Origin: CAVQCA01 sp963763115
GTDB taxonomy: Bacteria; Pseudomonadota; Gammaproteobacteria; UBA9214
Assembly (NCBI GenBank): GCA_963763115.1
Contig: CAVXNM010000078.1
Location: 1-64,000 of the forward strand
DNA: 64,000 nt
Direction: 5' to 3'
The translations under genes were made by a program, and so were the position numbers. Shown piece by piece: positions 35,515 to 44,676 of this stretch. Position 1 is the stretch's first letter; each line of letters starts with the position of its first letter. A model generated the notes under the pieces. It searched no databases and was not told where the DNA came from. It saw only the letters and a list, made by a program, of their open reading frames with translations.

Positions 35515-37878
35515 CTAGGCGTCGGGCGGCTTGCCGGCAGGGGTCACCGCTCCCGCAGGCGGAGCGTTGCGGAAATGCAGATCGCGCTGCGGGAAGGGTA
35601 TCTCGATGCCGGCCTCGCGTAACGCGGCATCGATAGCCACGTTCAGATCGCTGCGGGTCTGCAGGCGCCGGTCCACGTCGCGGATGAAGCAGCGCAGCTC
35701 GAAATCAAGCGAACTGTCGCCAAAACCGAGAAACAGGACCCTCGGTTCAGGGATGCCGGGATAATTGTTTATCACCTGGGGGTGCTTGTTCGCCAGGTCG
35801 ACCAGGATCTGCATGACCCTGGCGATATCCGATCCGTAGGCCACCCCCACCGGCACCTTCACGCGTCCCCAGGGATCGGTCAGCATCCAGTTGGTCACCT
35901 GTCCGGCGATCAGTTCCGAGTTCGGGACGATCACATCGGCCCGGTCGAAGGTCTGGATCTGCGTCGAACGGATGCTGATCTTCTTCACGTAACCTTCCGT
36001 GTTCCCGACCACGATCCAGTCGCCGGTGCGGATGGGACGCTCCACCAGCAGGATCAGGCCGGAGACGAAATTGTTGACGATGTTCTGCAGACCAAAACCG
36101 ATGCCGACCGAGAGCGCGCCGGCGATGATTGCCAGATTGGTGAACTCCACGCCGGCCACGGAGAGCGCCACCAGGATAGCCAAGGCGATACCCACATACC
36201 CCGAGGTGGTCACGGCCGCATCGCGCGCCCCGTGGTCCAAGCGTGACTTGTTGAGCCAGTTCTGTTCCAGCTGGCGCTTGAACCAGCTGTTGACCGACAC
36301 CAGCACCGAGAACAGGGCAATCGCCATGACCACGCGCAGCGGCGCCACGTGCAGGCTCCCGATGTCGAAGCCCTCGACGACGTACTGCACCGCCGCGGCG
36401 TAGGCTTCGTCCGAGTAACCCCAGATGCGGAACAGCAGCAGCAGGAACCCGCCCCACAGTATCAGGTGAGTCATGGCCCGTAACCACACCAGCCCCGGCA
36501 CGAATTCCCCGGCTTTCAGGCCGAAGCGGCTCCTGAAGCGCTGCTGCCACTGGTATCGACCCTCGTCCATGCCGTCATAGAGTTCGTTCATGACCCGCGC
36601 GAGCAGGAAAATGATCGCGAACAGCAACAGGGTATTGACCAGCCCCCCGATAATCAGGCCGGAAAGATTACGGTAACCGGCCCACTCCGCGATCAGACCC
36701 GCCAGCAGCGCCAGGATAATCAGCAGGCGCACCGGCGCGGTGTGGCGCCACACGGGCAGTTCACCCACCAGCCACAGGACCCAGCCGAGATTGATCACCA
36801 GCACGGTGCTGAAGACGGTCCGGGTGAGCAACAGCGCCGCATCCGGCAGCTGCTGCAACAGAATGGTGGAAAAAATGAAAAAACCGATCAGCAGCAGGGT
36901 CGCGAGGACGTACAGACGATGGGCGAGTGCGTGGCAGACGTATTCCGGAACCGGCAGATAGAGGCTGGCCGGCGACGGGGGATTGAACAGTCCACGCACC
37001 ACCACCAAGGTCAGCACATAGAAGGTGAACCCCAGGCAGAGCAGCAGCACATTGGGGAGCGGTTCGATGCCTTGCAGCAGCACCAGCAGCGAACCACTGG
37101 CAACGCCCAGTGGCAGCAGCCAGGGTAGGTAGTGGGCCAGTGCGGCGCCAAAGGCGACCGTGGCCAGGAAAATCAGATCGTCCTTGTCTGTCGGCTGGGG
37201 CAGCACGGCGAGCAGTCGGCGCTTGCCGAATTGTCCCAGCGCGGCGCCCAGCAGGACCAGGAAGACCAGCAGCACCCACTGCAGGCCGCCAACCCGTTCC
37301 AGCCCGCGCGTATCGATGATGAAGGCCTTCACGGCAGCCAGCCACTCGTCGACCTCGCCCCAGTCGTCCTGCATCAGGTCGGTAAAGGCCCGGTCGCGGG
37401 CCATGATCTGCCGCTTGAAGGCCAACTTCTGCTGCTCCGCGATCGTGGCGGCGAGTTCATCGGCATTGACGCGCAACAGGCGACAGATGGTTTGCTTCTT
37501 CTCGATCGCGCTTTTGTTCTTTTCCAGATCGCCCCGTGCCCTGGTGACCGTCAGGTCCTCTCCCGGCACTGCGGCACCCAACGCCTCAAGGTCATGGGCC
37601 GCCTTCCTGCTCTGCTGCCCGGCCTCGTCGATACAGGCCTGCGCCTGCTTCTGGATGCGATCGACATCCTGCCTCATCGCATCGTAGCGATCATCGGTCG
37701 TGATGCCCTGCGCCAGTTCCTGCTTGATATCGCGCAGCTGCTGTTCGGCGATTGATACCAGTGTATCTTCGGCCATGGCACTGCCGGGGAACCAGGGCAC
37801 GCACAGCACCAGCAGGACATACCACAGAACCATTACAGGCTGGTGACGGAAGGGATTTATCGAATGACTGCCGATCAT
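35515..37878 (-). CDS. MscS-family mechanosensitive channel, large (MscK/YbdG-like)
   Basis: A 787-residue protein. A signal sequence and coiled periplasmic region (EDTLVSIAEQQLRDIKQELA and onwards) come first, then many transmembrane helices and the C-terminal MscS core. The pore helix (LAIIAGALSVGIGFGLQNIV, from about residue 565) and the following NNFVSGLILLVERPIRTGDW block are well preserved, and DVIVPNSELIAGQVTNW is the beta-domain. Such channels release solutes on osmotic downshift. ATG 37833 is an alternative start. It is first in order with tamA and tamB, which suggests an envelope-homeostasis operon. Confidence 0.9.
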   Translation of the reverse strand: MIGSHSINPFRHQPVMVLWYVLLVLCVPWFPGSAMAEDTLVSIAEQQLRDIKQELAQGITTDDRYDAMRQDVDRIQKQAQACIDEAGQQSRKAAHDLEALGAAVPGEDLTVTRARGDLEKNKSAIEKKQTICRLLRVNADELAATIAEQQKLAFKRQIMARDRAFTDLMQDDWGEVDEWLAAVKAFIIDTRGLERVGGLQWVLLVFLVLLGAALGQFGKRRLLAVLPQPTDKDDLIFLATVAFGAALAHYLPWLLPLGVASGSLLVLLQGIEPLPNVLLLCLGFTFYVLTLVVVRGLFNPPSPASLYLPVPEYVCHALAHRLYVLATLLLIGFFIFSTILLQQLPDAALLLTRTVFSTVLVINLGWVLWLVGELPVWRHTAPVRLLIILALLAGLIAEWAGYRNLSGLIIGGLVNTLLLFAIIFLLARVMNELYDGMDEGRYQWQQRFRSRFGLKAGEFVPGLVWLRAMTHLILWGGFLLLLFRIWGYSDEAYAAAVQYVVEGFDIGSLHVAPLRVVMAIALFSVLVSVNSWFKRQLEQNWLNKSRLDHGARDAAVTTSGYVGIALAILVALSVAGVEFTNLAIIAGALSVGIGFGLQNIVNNFVSGLILLVERPIRTGDWIVVGNTEGYVKKISIRSTQIQTFDRADVIVPNSELIAGQVTNWMLTDPWGRVKVPVGVAYGSDIARVMQILVDLANKHPQVINNYPGIPEPRVLFLGFGDSSLDFELRCFIRDVDRRLQTRSDLNVAIDAALREAGIEIPFPQRDLHFRNAPPAGAVTPAGKPPDA

Positions 37879-38092
37879 GTCATCATCGCAGGTTTGAAAA
37901 AGGGATACATGACCGCCGTGTATCCGTCAGACGCCGCGGGCAAGCTGACCGTAGCGCGCTCCGGAAGGTCGGACAGTGGTTTTGGCACCGCCTCCACGCA
38001 GTCATTGGAGAGTCCTGCAGGCAAGGGTGCAGGAAAAACATCCCGTGAACGGGTTTGCCGGGAGGACCTTACGCTGATTGCGTCGGTCCCGG

Positions 38093-38410
38093 CTATTCGA
38101 CCACGGCTCCGGGTTCCTGTTCGCCGGCGTCCCCTGTGTCCTGTTCGTCGGCAGCGGGCACATCGGCATCAACGGGCGGATCTTCCGCCTCCGGTGCCAC
38201 CTCCGGCATACCACCATTGGCCAGAACACAGCCGCTCACATATTCCTCGACCTGCTCCGGTGCGACGTCATAATCCTGGGCTTCGCGCCGACATTGTGAC
38301 TGAATATTGGCGTATTCCTGCGCGTCGAGCGCCATCACGGCCGGCGAAACCGGTAACATTCCGGCCAGCGCCAGCGTAGCGGCCATTCCGGACATCTTGA
38401 ATGTAGACAT
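38093..38410 (-). CDS. Small secreted acidic protein of unknown function
   Basis: A 105-residue protein. A signal peptide (MAATLALAGMLPVSPAVMA, cleaved before LDAQEY) is followed by a short helical segment with two cysteines (QSQCRREAQDY, SGCVLANGG), then a tail of aspartate, glutamate and proline residues (PEAEDPPVDADVPAADEQD). I do not recognise the family. The two cysteines could form a disulfide in the periplasm. It sits alone 214 bp from the MscS-type gene. The extreme acidity of the tail suggests a periplasmic or surface location. Confidence 0.7.
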   Translation of the reverse strand: MSTFKMSGMAATLALAGMLPVSPAVMALDAQEYANIQSQCRREAQDYDVAPEQVEEYVSGCVLANGGMPEVAPEAEDPPVDADVPAADEQDTGDAGEQEPGAVVE

Positions 38411-38550
38411 CGTTAACCCCCTTCGAACGGTCGATTCTACTGTCGCCCGTATAGACCGGACTCAGTATCATGGCAATCATACATCAGGATAATAGCTGGA
38501 GGTTGAACCCGCGTGATCCCGGCGCAGTACACAGACATCGATCAGTGACT

Positions 38551-38574
38551 ATTCCGCGTACTTCCGTGGCCTTA
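38551..38574. repeat. Degenerate end of the ATGGCCACGG repeat family
   Basis: ATTCCGCGTACTTCCGTGGC at 38551 resembles the right end ATTTCCGTG..CCGTGGCCAT of the family. It is short and diverged, so the assignment is tentative. The 297-bp gap around it (38411-38707) holds no gene I can support. Confidence 0.35.
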
Positions 38575-38707
38575 TAGACGTCAACAGCGGCGATACCCCC
38601 TTAAGTATGCGCCATCAGGCTTCGATCCCTCTGTGCTATCTTATTAACCCTGACCCCGGGCAGAGACCGTTCCGGCAACCCCGCACACACAGCCGACCAC
38701 TGCCACG

Positions 38708-39190
38708 ATGAGTAATAGCGCAACCACCGGCCTGGCCGCCATCGGATGGCGTGAATGGCTGTCGCTCCCGCAACTGGGAATACCGCATCTCAAGGCGAAG
38801 GTGGATACCGGCGCGCGCACCTCGGCCCTGCATGCCTGCTACGTGGAACCGTACCGCGCGCGGGGCATCCGGATGGTACGCTTCGGCATCCACCCTCTGC
38901 AGCGGCGCACGGACATTTTCATCGAGTGCAACGCAGCGGTGCTCGACCGGCGCGATGTGACGGATTCAGGCGGCCACCGGGAGAAGCGCTACGTGATCGA
39001 GACGCCGGCCGAACTGGGTGATGTTACCTGGCCGCTCGAGCTGACGCTGACCAACCGCGACAGCATGCGCTTTCGCATGCTGCTGGGACGCACCGCCATG
39101 GAAGACCGATTCGTCGTCATTCCGTCCGCCTCCTATCTGCTCGGCAGGCGGCCCACCCGCGACCGGCACCCGGCAAAAAGCCGGCGCTGA
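38708..39190 (+). CDS. Retropepsin-like aspartic peptidase, RimB/ATP-dependent zinc protease family
   Basis: A 160-residue protein. AAIGWREWLSLPQLG is followed by KVDTGARTSALHA (about residues 34-46), where DTGA is the aspartic-peptidase-like active site of the family long annotated as ATP-dependent zinc protease. RFRMLLGRTAMEDRFVV is the second family block. Members often sit beside rimK and act on ribosomal protein tails in Pseudomonas, but no rimK is near here. It starts with ATG 38708 and converges on the cation efflux gene, 20 bp from its stop. Confidence 0.85.
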   Translation: MSNSATTGLAAIGWREWLSLPQLGIPHLKAKVDTGARTSALHACYVEPYRARGIRMVRFGIHPLQRRTDIFIECNAAVLDRRDVTDSGGHREKRYVIETPAELGDVTWPLELTLTNRDSMRFRMLLGRTAMEDRFVVIPSASYLLGRRPTRDRHPAKSRR

Positions 39191-39210
39191 CCAGACGCGG
39201 GTCCGTCGCA

Positions 39211-40140
39211 TCACCGGAATGCAACGCTTTCATCCAGGCTGTGCGGGTCCTTGTGTATAAGGATATCCGCCTCGGGATGAATTTCCCTGATGCTGGTCTC
39301 AACCTCATCGGCGATCTCGTGAGCGTCGAACAGCGACAGCTCGTCATCGAGTACCAGATGCATCTGGATGAAGATGTCATGTCCCGATCGGCGGGTGCGC
39401 AGATCATGAACACCATGCACCCGGCCATGGGCGAGCGCGGCCTGGCGGATGCGCTGGCGCTGCTCATCCGGCAGTTCCCGGTCCATCAGCAGCTGAAAAG
39501 CCTCTTGGCCGATGTGCCACGCACTGTAGAGAATGTAAGCTGCGATACCCAGGGCGAACAGCGCGTCGATACCCGGCCAGCCAAATCCCGACAGCAACAG
39601 CGCGATGATGATACTAACATTGACTAGCACGTCGGTGGTGTAGTGCAGGGCATCCGCCTTGATCGCCGTCGAGCCGGTCACCCGGATCACATGGCGCTGA
39701 AATATCAACAGCGCTAGGGTCGCCAGGATCGCGAATACCATGACCCCCACACCTATCCCTACATCCTCAAGCGGCCGCGGATGCAGCAGCCGGTCAAACG
39801 CCTGCAGTATCAGGAACACCGCCGAACCGGCGATGAAGGTCGTCTGGGCCAGTCCGGCCAGGGACTCGGCTTTGCCGTGGCCGAAGCGGTGTTCATGGTC
39901 GGCGGGCATTAGCGCGTAGCGCACGGCGAACAGGTTGATGAGCGAGGCGGCGACGTCCATCATGGAATCGACCAGGGAGGCCAGCACGCTGACCGAGCCG
40001 GTCATCAGCCAGGCGACCAGTTTGCCGGTGATCAGGATGGCGGCGGTTGCCACCGAAGCATAGGTGGCCTGGCGCAACAGCCGGGAATGACGGGTGGTGT
40101 CGCTGGAATTCTCCATAGCAACAGGTTGTGAGTCATCCAT
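39211..40140 (-). CDS. Cation diffusion facilitator family transporter (FieF-like)
   Basis: A 309-residue inner-membrane Zn2+/Fe2+ proton antiporter. After MDDSQPVAMENSSDTTRHSR it has six membrane helices with the transport-site motifs ASLVDSMMDVAASL and ADALHYTTDVLVN, plus HEHRFGHGKAESLAGL between them. The cytoplasmic C-terminal domain (HDIFIQMHLVLDDELSLFDA) is the dimer and metal-sensing part. I use ATG 40140; the frame is open to 40389 but overlaps trxC. The gene is the last of the cbpA-cbpM-trxC-cation efflux run, separated from trxC by 11 bp. Confidence 0.9.
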   Translation of the reverse strand: MDDSQPVAMENSSDTTRHSRLLRQATYASVATAAILITGKLVAWLMTGSVSVLASLVDSMMDVAASLINLFAVRYALMPADHEHRFGHGKAESLAGLAQTTFIAGSAVFLILQAFDRLLHPRPLEDVGIGVGVMVFAILATLALLIFQRHVIRVTGSTAIKADALHYTTDVLVNVSIIIALLLSGFGWPGIDALFALGIAAYILYSAWHIGQEAFQLLMDRELPDEQRQRIRQAALAHGRVHGVHDLRTRRSGHDIFIQMHLVLDDELSLFDAHEIADEVETSIREIHPEADILIHKDPHSLDESVAFR

Positions 40141-40151
40141 GATAATTCGCT

Positions 40152-40592
40152 TCAGCCAGGCAGGTGTGAGCGGGTCCAGCGCACGATGTCCTGAGCACTC
40201 ATGGCCCCCGCCTGGCGCGCCAGTTCCCGTCCCTGGTGAAACAGGGCCAGGGTCGGAATGCTGCGGATGCCGTACTGCGCGGCGATAGACTGCTCGACTT
40301 CGGTATTGAGTTTGGCCAGTCGCACCTGCGGTTCGAGCTGCGCCGCCGCCTGCACGAAGGCCGGCGCCATCATCTTGCAGGGCCCGCACCAGGGCGCCCA
40401 GAAATCGATCAGCACAGGAATGTCGTTGCGCTCCAGCTGTTTGTGGAAATCACCGCCGGTCAGTTCCAGCGGATGAGCGGCAAACAGCGGCTGACGGCAT
40501 TTGCCGCACTTCGGACCATCGCCGAGTCGCGGCACGGGTATCCGGTTCACGGCGACGCATTGGGGACAGACAATGTGTAATGAGTCACTCAT
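40152..40592 (-). CDS. trxC: Thioredoxin 2 (TrxC)
   Basis: A 146-residue thioredoxin with the N-terminal zinc-binding region of TrxC (VCPQCVAVN and KCGKC; C9, C12, C29, C32) and the active site FWAPWCGPCKMMAPA (about residues 66-80). It reduces protein disulfides in the cytoplasm and is often induced by oxidative stress. It lies 38 bp downstream of cbpM in the same direction, so chaperone and redox functions appear linked here. Confidence 0.93.
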   Translation of the reverse strand: MSDSLHIVCPQCVAVNRIPVPRLGDGPKCGKCRQPLFAAHPLELTGGDFHKQLERNDIPVLIDFWAPWCGPCKMMAPAFVQAAAQLEPQVRLAKLNTEVEQSIAAQYGIRSIPTLALFHQGRELARQAGAMSAQDIVRWTRSHLPG

Positions 40593-40630
40593 GGGTTGCC
40601 TTCCTTTCAGAAAACGGTGGAGTGTGCACT

Positions 40631-40951
40631 TCAGCTACCCTCTTCGAGTCGCCGCAGTCGCGCGCGCAGGGATTCAAGTTCATCCAGCAGGTCCAGCACC
40701 AGCGCTACGCCGGCAACATTGATGTCCAGGTCACGCTGCAGATGCATGGCGATACGAGCGCGCCCCAGGCTGGGGCCGGAAAAACACCATTCACTCAGCT
40801 GGCGGCCCACCGGTTCCAGTACGCCTTCGTCGACCAGTTCGACGATGCGCTCTACCCGCACGGAACAGGCGCAGCTGAGTTCATCCAGCGTCAGGGTCGT
40901 GGTTTCGTCCAGAACGAAACCGTTAATCACAGGTCTCTTCTCGTCGCGCAT
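40631..40951 (-). CDS. cbpM: Chaperone modulator CbpM
   Basis: A 106-residue MerR-like helical protein. TLTLDELSCACSVRVERIVE and a C-terminal coiled segment (LLDELESLRARLRRLEEGS) fit the CbpM family that binds and inhibits the J-domain of CbpA. It begins 6 bp after cbpA's stop on the same strand, the classical arrangement. Confidence 0.9.
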   Translation of the reverse strand: MRDEKRPVINGFVLDETTTLTLDELSCACSVRVERIVELVDEGVLEPVGRQLSEWCFSGPSLGRARIAMHLQRDLDINVAGVALVLDLLDELESLRARLRRLEEGS

Positions 40952-40957
40952 GGCTGC

Positions 40958-41890
40958 CTATACCCCCAGTCCGGTGCGTGGATTGAACGCCAGCTCCTGC
41001 TGCATCGTGCGGTATAACTGCCTGGCGGACTCGCTGTCCGCAGGAGGCAGGGCGATCTGCAGCACCACATAGAGGTCGCCCGCCGGTTTCCCCGGGATGC
41101 CGCGTCCCTTCAGGCGCAGCTTCCGACCCGCCGTCGAAGCTGAAGGAATCGTCAGGTCGACAATTCCCTCCGGCGTGGGAACCTTGACCCTGGCGCCCAG
41201 CGCCGCCTCCCAGGGAGCGAGCGGCAGGTCGAGATAGAGATCCCGCCCGTCTACCCGGTACAAGCGGTGCGACTTGAATTCCACATCCAGGTACAGATCA
41301 CCGGCCACCCCGCCGCCGAATCCCGGCGTCCCCTGCCCGGCCAGCCGGATGTGCTGACCCTGCCTGACCCCCCGGGGTATGCGCACGTTCAGGGTTCGCT
41401 CCCGTGTCCGCACATGGCCTTGCCCGTCGAGCTGCGGAGCATGCAGGGTGATGGTGCGGGTCGCGCCATGGAAAGCATCCTCCAGGTCAATCAGGATCCG
41501 CGCATGGTGGTCCTCGCCGCGGGCGCGAAAACCTGGTCCGCCGGCATGCCCCGCCCCGGCGTGCCCGAACAGGGATTCGAAGAAATCGCTGAAGGCGCTC
41601 CCCTCCTGATAGCCGCCGCTGAACTCGAAACCGGCATCCCAGTCCGGGGGCGGCCGGAACTCCTGTCCCGCCTTCCAGTTGGCGCCCAGCTGGTCATAGG
41701 CGGCGCGTTTTTCCGGATCCTTGAGAACTTCGTAGGCCTCGCCCAGCTCCTTGAAGCGCGCTTCCGCATCCGCTTCATTGCTGACGTCCGGATGATATTT
41801 GCGCGCGAGTTTGCGGTAGGCACGCTTGATCTCGTCCTGCGTGGCATCACGCGCGACACCCATGATGCCGTAATAGTCTTTGAACTCCAT
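40958..41890 (-). CDS. cbpA: DnaJ-type co-chaperone CbpA
   Basis: A 310-residue J-domain protein. The J-domain (MEFKDYYGIMGVARDATQDE to about residue 70) has the invariant HPD in RKYHPDVS. A Gly/Phe-rich linker follows, then the two beta-barrel substrate-binding domains (RTRERTLNVRIPRGVRQGQ and RDLYLDLPLAPWEAALG). It lacks the cysteine-rich zinc domain of DnaJ, which makes it CbpA. It is divergent from the secreted-protein gene at 42130 with 239 bp between. Confidence 0.93.
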   Translation of the reverse strand: MEFKDYYGIMGVARDATQDEIKRAYRKLARKYHPDVSNEADAEARFKELGEAYEVLKDPEKRAAYDQLGANWKAGQEFRPPPDWDAGFEFSGGYQEGSAFSDFFESLFGHAGAGHAGGPGFRARGEDHHARILIDLEDAFHGATRTITLHAPQLDGQGHVRTRERTLNVRIPRGVRQGQHIRLAGQGTPGFGGGVAGDLYLDVEFKSHRLYRVDGRDLYLDLPLAPWEAALGARVKVPTPEGIVDLTIPSASTAGRKLRLKGRGIPGKPAGDLYVVLQIALPPADSESARQLYRTMQQELAFNPRTGLGV

Positions 41891-42129
41891 GAAATACTCC
41901 CGCTTGCCGTCAGTCCACCACAGGCATCCAGGAGTTTACCGGTACGCAGTGCGTGGCGCATGGCCTTTATTCCCATAAGATATTGGGGTGTAAGCCGGAT
42001 TTTTCGAGTCTGCTGCGGGCCGACAGCTCCGTCATCACGTCAAATTATGAGAGAATTGCCACCGGCGGACAACCCGGCCGACACCACCGCCTGCCGGCCC
42101 GAACCCGCATTTGGAGGAGATAACAGACC

Positions 42130-42921
42130 ATGGCGACAAGAACCTTCACAGCGATTGTGACCCTGCTGACAACCCTGCTGCCGGCGCCACCCTGCCAGTC
42201 CGATACGACCATCCGGCTCGAGGGGTCGCGGGAAGCGGCAAATGCCGTCATCCAGGTCAAGGGCATCATGGCGCGCCTCACGCCTTCCGGCAAGCCTGCC
42301 TACGTGCTCTTCGACAAAAGCCGCAACCTCGCCATCTATGTCGATAGCGCCAGTAAAACCTATACCGAGGTCGACCGGCCGATGCTGGAGAAATACGCCG
42401 GGATGATTTCCAGCATGCGCCAGCAGCTGCAAATGCTGCCGCCCGCGCAACGCGCCCTGCTTGAACAGCACATGGGCGGACTGATGGGCATCCCCCGGGA
42501 TGACGGTTTGCCCAACCTCGACCAGCTGCACAGTGTTGCGCACGGTACCCGCATCATCGCCGGCTTTCACTGTCAGCTGCACCTGCTGATGAAGGAACAG
42601 CAGGCCGTTGGTGACGTCTGCCTGAGTACCGCCGCCGAGGCGGGCATTTCCCCGGCCGACTTTTCCACCCTCATGGCCATGATGGATTTCATGCGGCAGG
42701 CGGCAGGCATAGCCCAGGAACTGACCGGCGGCCTGACCGAGAGTACCCGACTGCTGCTGAGCGGACTGCAGGGGGTACCGGTTGCGGCCCGGGACTATCA
42801 GAGCCGCCAGCAGTTTACGGTAGCCGGCGTCTCCGGCCGGCTTCTGGATGCCGGCCTGTTCAATGGCTACCGCGGCTACCACAGGAAGGACTTGCTGGAA
42901 GCAATACCCCTGGGACAGTGA
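42130..42921 (+). CDS. Secreted protein of unknown function
   Basis: A 263-residue protein. A signal peptide (TFTAIVTLLTTLLPAPPCQS) is followed by a beta-rich N-terminal half (VLFDKSRNLAIYVDSASKTYTE) and a helical C-terminal half with many methionines (MMDFMRQAAGIAQELTGG). The layout, a short beta segment describing 'stored' lipid or protein contact followed by a helix, resembles DUF4412-like exported proteins, but I cannot assign a family. The cysteine at the signal end (PCQS) could be a lipobox in a weaker reading. The ribosome site GGAGGAG at about 42112 supports ATG 42130. Confidence 0.75.
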   Translation: MATRTFTAIVTLLTTLLPAPPCQSDTTIRLEGSREAANAVIQVKGIMARLTPSGKPAYVLFDKSRNLAIYVDSASKTYTEVDRPMLEKYAGMISSMRQQLQMLPPAQRALLEQHMGGLMGIPRDDGLPNLDQLHSVAHGTRIIAGFHCQLHLLMKEQQAVGDVCLSTAAEAGISPADFSTLMAMMDFMRQAAGIAQELTGGLTESTRLLLSGLQGVPVAARDYQSRQQFTVAGVSGRLLDAGLFNGYRGYHRKDLLEAIPLGQ

Positions 42922-43223
42922 TCCACCGGTTCAGGAGCGGCGGACGCCGTCTGACACGTCCTCGGCTTTGCCCATAGCGAGTCTTCCTCACCATAATGGT
43001 GCATTTAGCACTCCAAGAAAACATCCGCCAGCACGACAGAAGAGTTTTTCTCGCCACCTCTTTGCACGGATGTACGGAGTAGGCATACTCGTCACGCTGT
43101 AGACCGTGTCCATATCCACGGTAACATACGGCGTACTGCAACAGGAGTTGCCGGATCGCCGTTTCATCAACGCATTACGTCCGGCCACAACTGCGGTTGC
43201 ACAACTCCGATGGGCTCGCATGC
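42922..43223. other. Gap without a recognisable gene
   Basis: A 302-bp stretch between the secreted protein and the ATP-grasp gene. It shows no ORF with convincing composition and no hairpin with a T-tract. It probably holds the promoter of the ATP-grasp and alpha-E genes, but I see no strong -10/-35 pair. Confidence 0.5.
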
Positions 43224-44675
43224 ATGAAGATCGACTGGAAAACCTACAATCCGGGTAATTTCTATGACGAAATGATCAGCACGCCCGGTAATGCACGAAC
43301 CGCATCCCGCGGCCTGGCGAGCTACCTGCAGTCACTGGGCGACAAGGAACTGGCCCGGCGCCAGCGCGCCGCCGACCTTGCCATCGCCGAGATGGGGGTG
43401 ACCTTCACAGTCTATACCGAGGGCGAGAACATCGACCGCGCCTGGCCCTTCGACATCATTCCGCGCGTCATTGCCCAGAAGGAGTGGTCGCGGATACAAG
43501 AGGGGCTGGAGCAACGCGTCACTGCGCTCAACTTGTTCATCGACGACATCTACAACGACCAGAAGATCATCACCGACAAGGTATTCCCGCGCAAACTGCT
43601 GCTCAGCTCCAAGAACTACCTGCCGCAATGCGCGGGTTACCGCCCGCGGTACGGCATGTGGGCTCATATCTGCGGCTCGGACCTGGTGCGCGACAAGGAC
43701 GGCACCTTCTATGTCCTGGAGGACAACCTGCGCGTTCCTTCAGGGGTTTCCTACATGGTGGAGAATCGCGGCGTCACCAAGCGGGTATTCCCGGAACTGT
43801 TTCGCAAGCACCGCATCCTGCCGGTCGATGACTACCCGGCCCAGTTGTTCGATATGCTGACGTCGCTGTCGCCGCGACCGCTGGATTTCCCCGAGATCGT
43901 GGTGATGACGCCGGGTATCTTCAATTCGGCCTACTTCGAACATTCCTATCTCGCCCAGCAAATGGGCGCCGAACTGGTGGAAGGGAGCGACCTGGTCGTC
44001 GGCGAGGATAACTGCGTCTACATGAAGACCATCAACGGCCTGCAGCAGGTCGATGTCATTTACCGCCGCGTCAATGACGAGTTCATCGATCCGGAAGTAT
44101 TTCTCAAGGATTCGGTGCTCGGCGTGCGCGGACTGCTGCGCGCCTGGCGAGCCGGCAAGGTCGCGCTGGCCAATGCACCCGGCGCCGGCGTGGCGGATGA
44201 CAAGGTGGTCTACACCTATGTACCCGACATCATCAAGTATTACCTGGACCAGGACCCCCTCATTCCCAACGTACCGTCCTATCGCTGCGAGGACAAAAAG
44301 CAACGCGACTACATCCTCGCCAATCTGGAAAAACTGGTAGTCAAACCGGCAAACGAATCCGGCGGCTACGGCATGCTGGTCGGTCCGCATGCCAGCGCGG
44401 CGGAGCGCAGCAAGTTCGCGGGTCTCATCAAACGCTCGCCGCGCAACTACATCGCGCAGCCGGCCCTGTCACTGTCGACGGCGCCGACCATCTGCGGACG
44501 CAGCATCGAGCCGCGCCACCTGGATCTGCGCCCGTTCATCCTGCAGGGCGAACGCACCCATGTCACCGCGGGCGGACTCACCCGTGTCGCCCTGCGCAAG
44601 GGTTCACTGGTGGTCAACTCCTCGCAGGGCGGTGGCAGCAAGGATACATGGATACTGGAAACACGGAGCAACTGA
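43224..44675 (+). CDS. Circularly permuted ATP-grasp protein (Anbu-associated)
   Basis: A 483-residue protein starting MKIDWKTYNPGNFYDEMIST. DGTFYVLEDNLRVPSGVSYM and KLVVKPANESGGYGMLVGP are the ATP-binding segments of the circularly permuted ATP-grasp family. These proteins occur with alpha-E proteins, transglutaminases and Anbu peptidases, and are thought to make peptide bonds (a ligase-type reaction), with unknown products. Here the alpha-E gene begins 1 bp after this stop and Anbu follows on the other strand. ATG 43224 is chosen over an upstream TTG. Confidence 0.88.
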   Translation: MKIDWKTYNPGNFYDEMISTPGNARTASRGLASYLQSLGDKELARRQRAADLAIAEMGVTFTVYTEGENIDRAWPFDIIPRVIAQKEWSRIQEGLEQRVTALNLFIDDIYNDQKIITDKVFPRKLLLSSKNYLPQCAGYRPRYGMWAHICGSDLVRDKDGTFYVLEDNLRVPSGVSYMVENRGVTKRVFPELFRKHRILPVDDYPAQLFDMLTSLSPRPLDFPEIVVMTPGIFNSAYFEHSYLAQQMGAELVEGSDLVVGEDNCVYMKTINGLQQVDVIYRRVNDEFIDPEVFLKDSVLGVRGLLRAWRAGKVALANAPGAGVADDKVVYTYVPDIIKYYLDQDPLIPNVPSYRCEDKKQRDYILANLEKLVVKPANESGGYGMLVGPHASAAERSKFAGLIKRSPRNYIAQPALSLSTAPTICGRSIEPRHLDLRPFILQGERTHVTAGGLTRVALRKGSLVVNSSQGGGSKDTWILETRSN

Positions 44676-44676
44676 C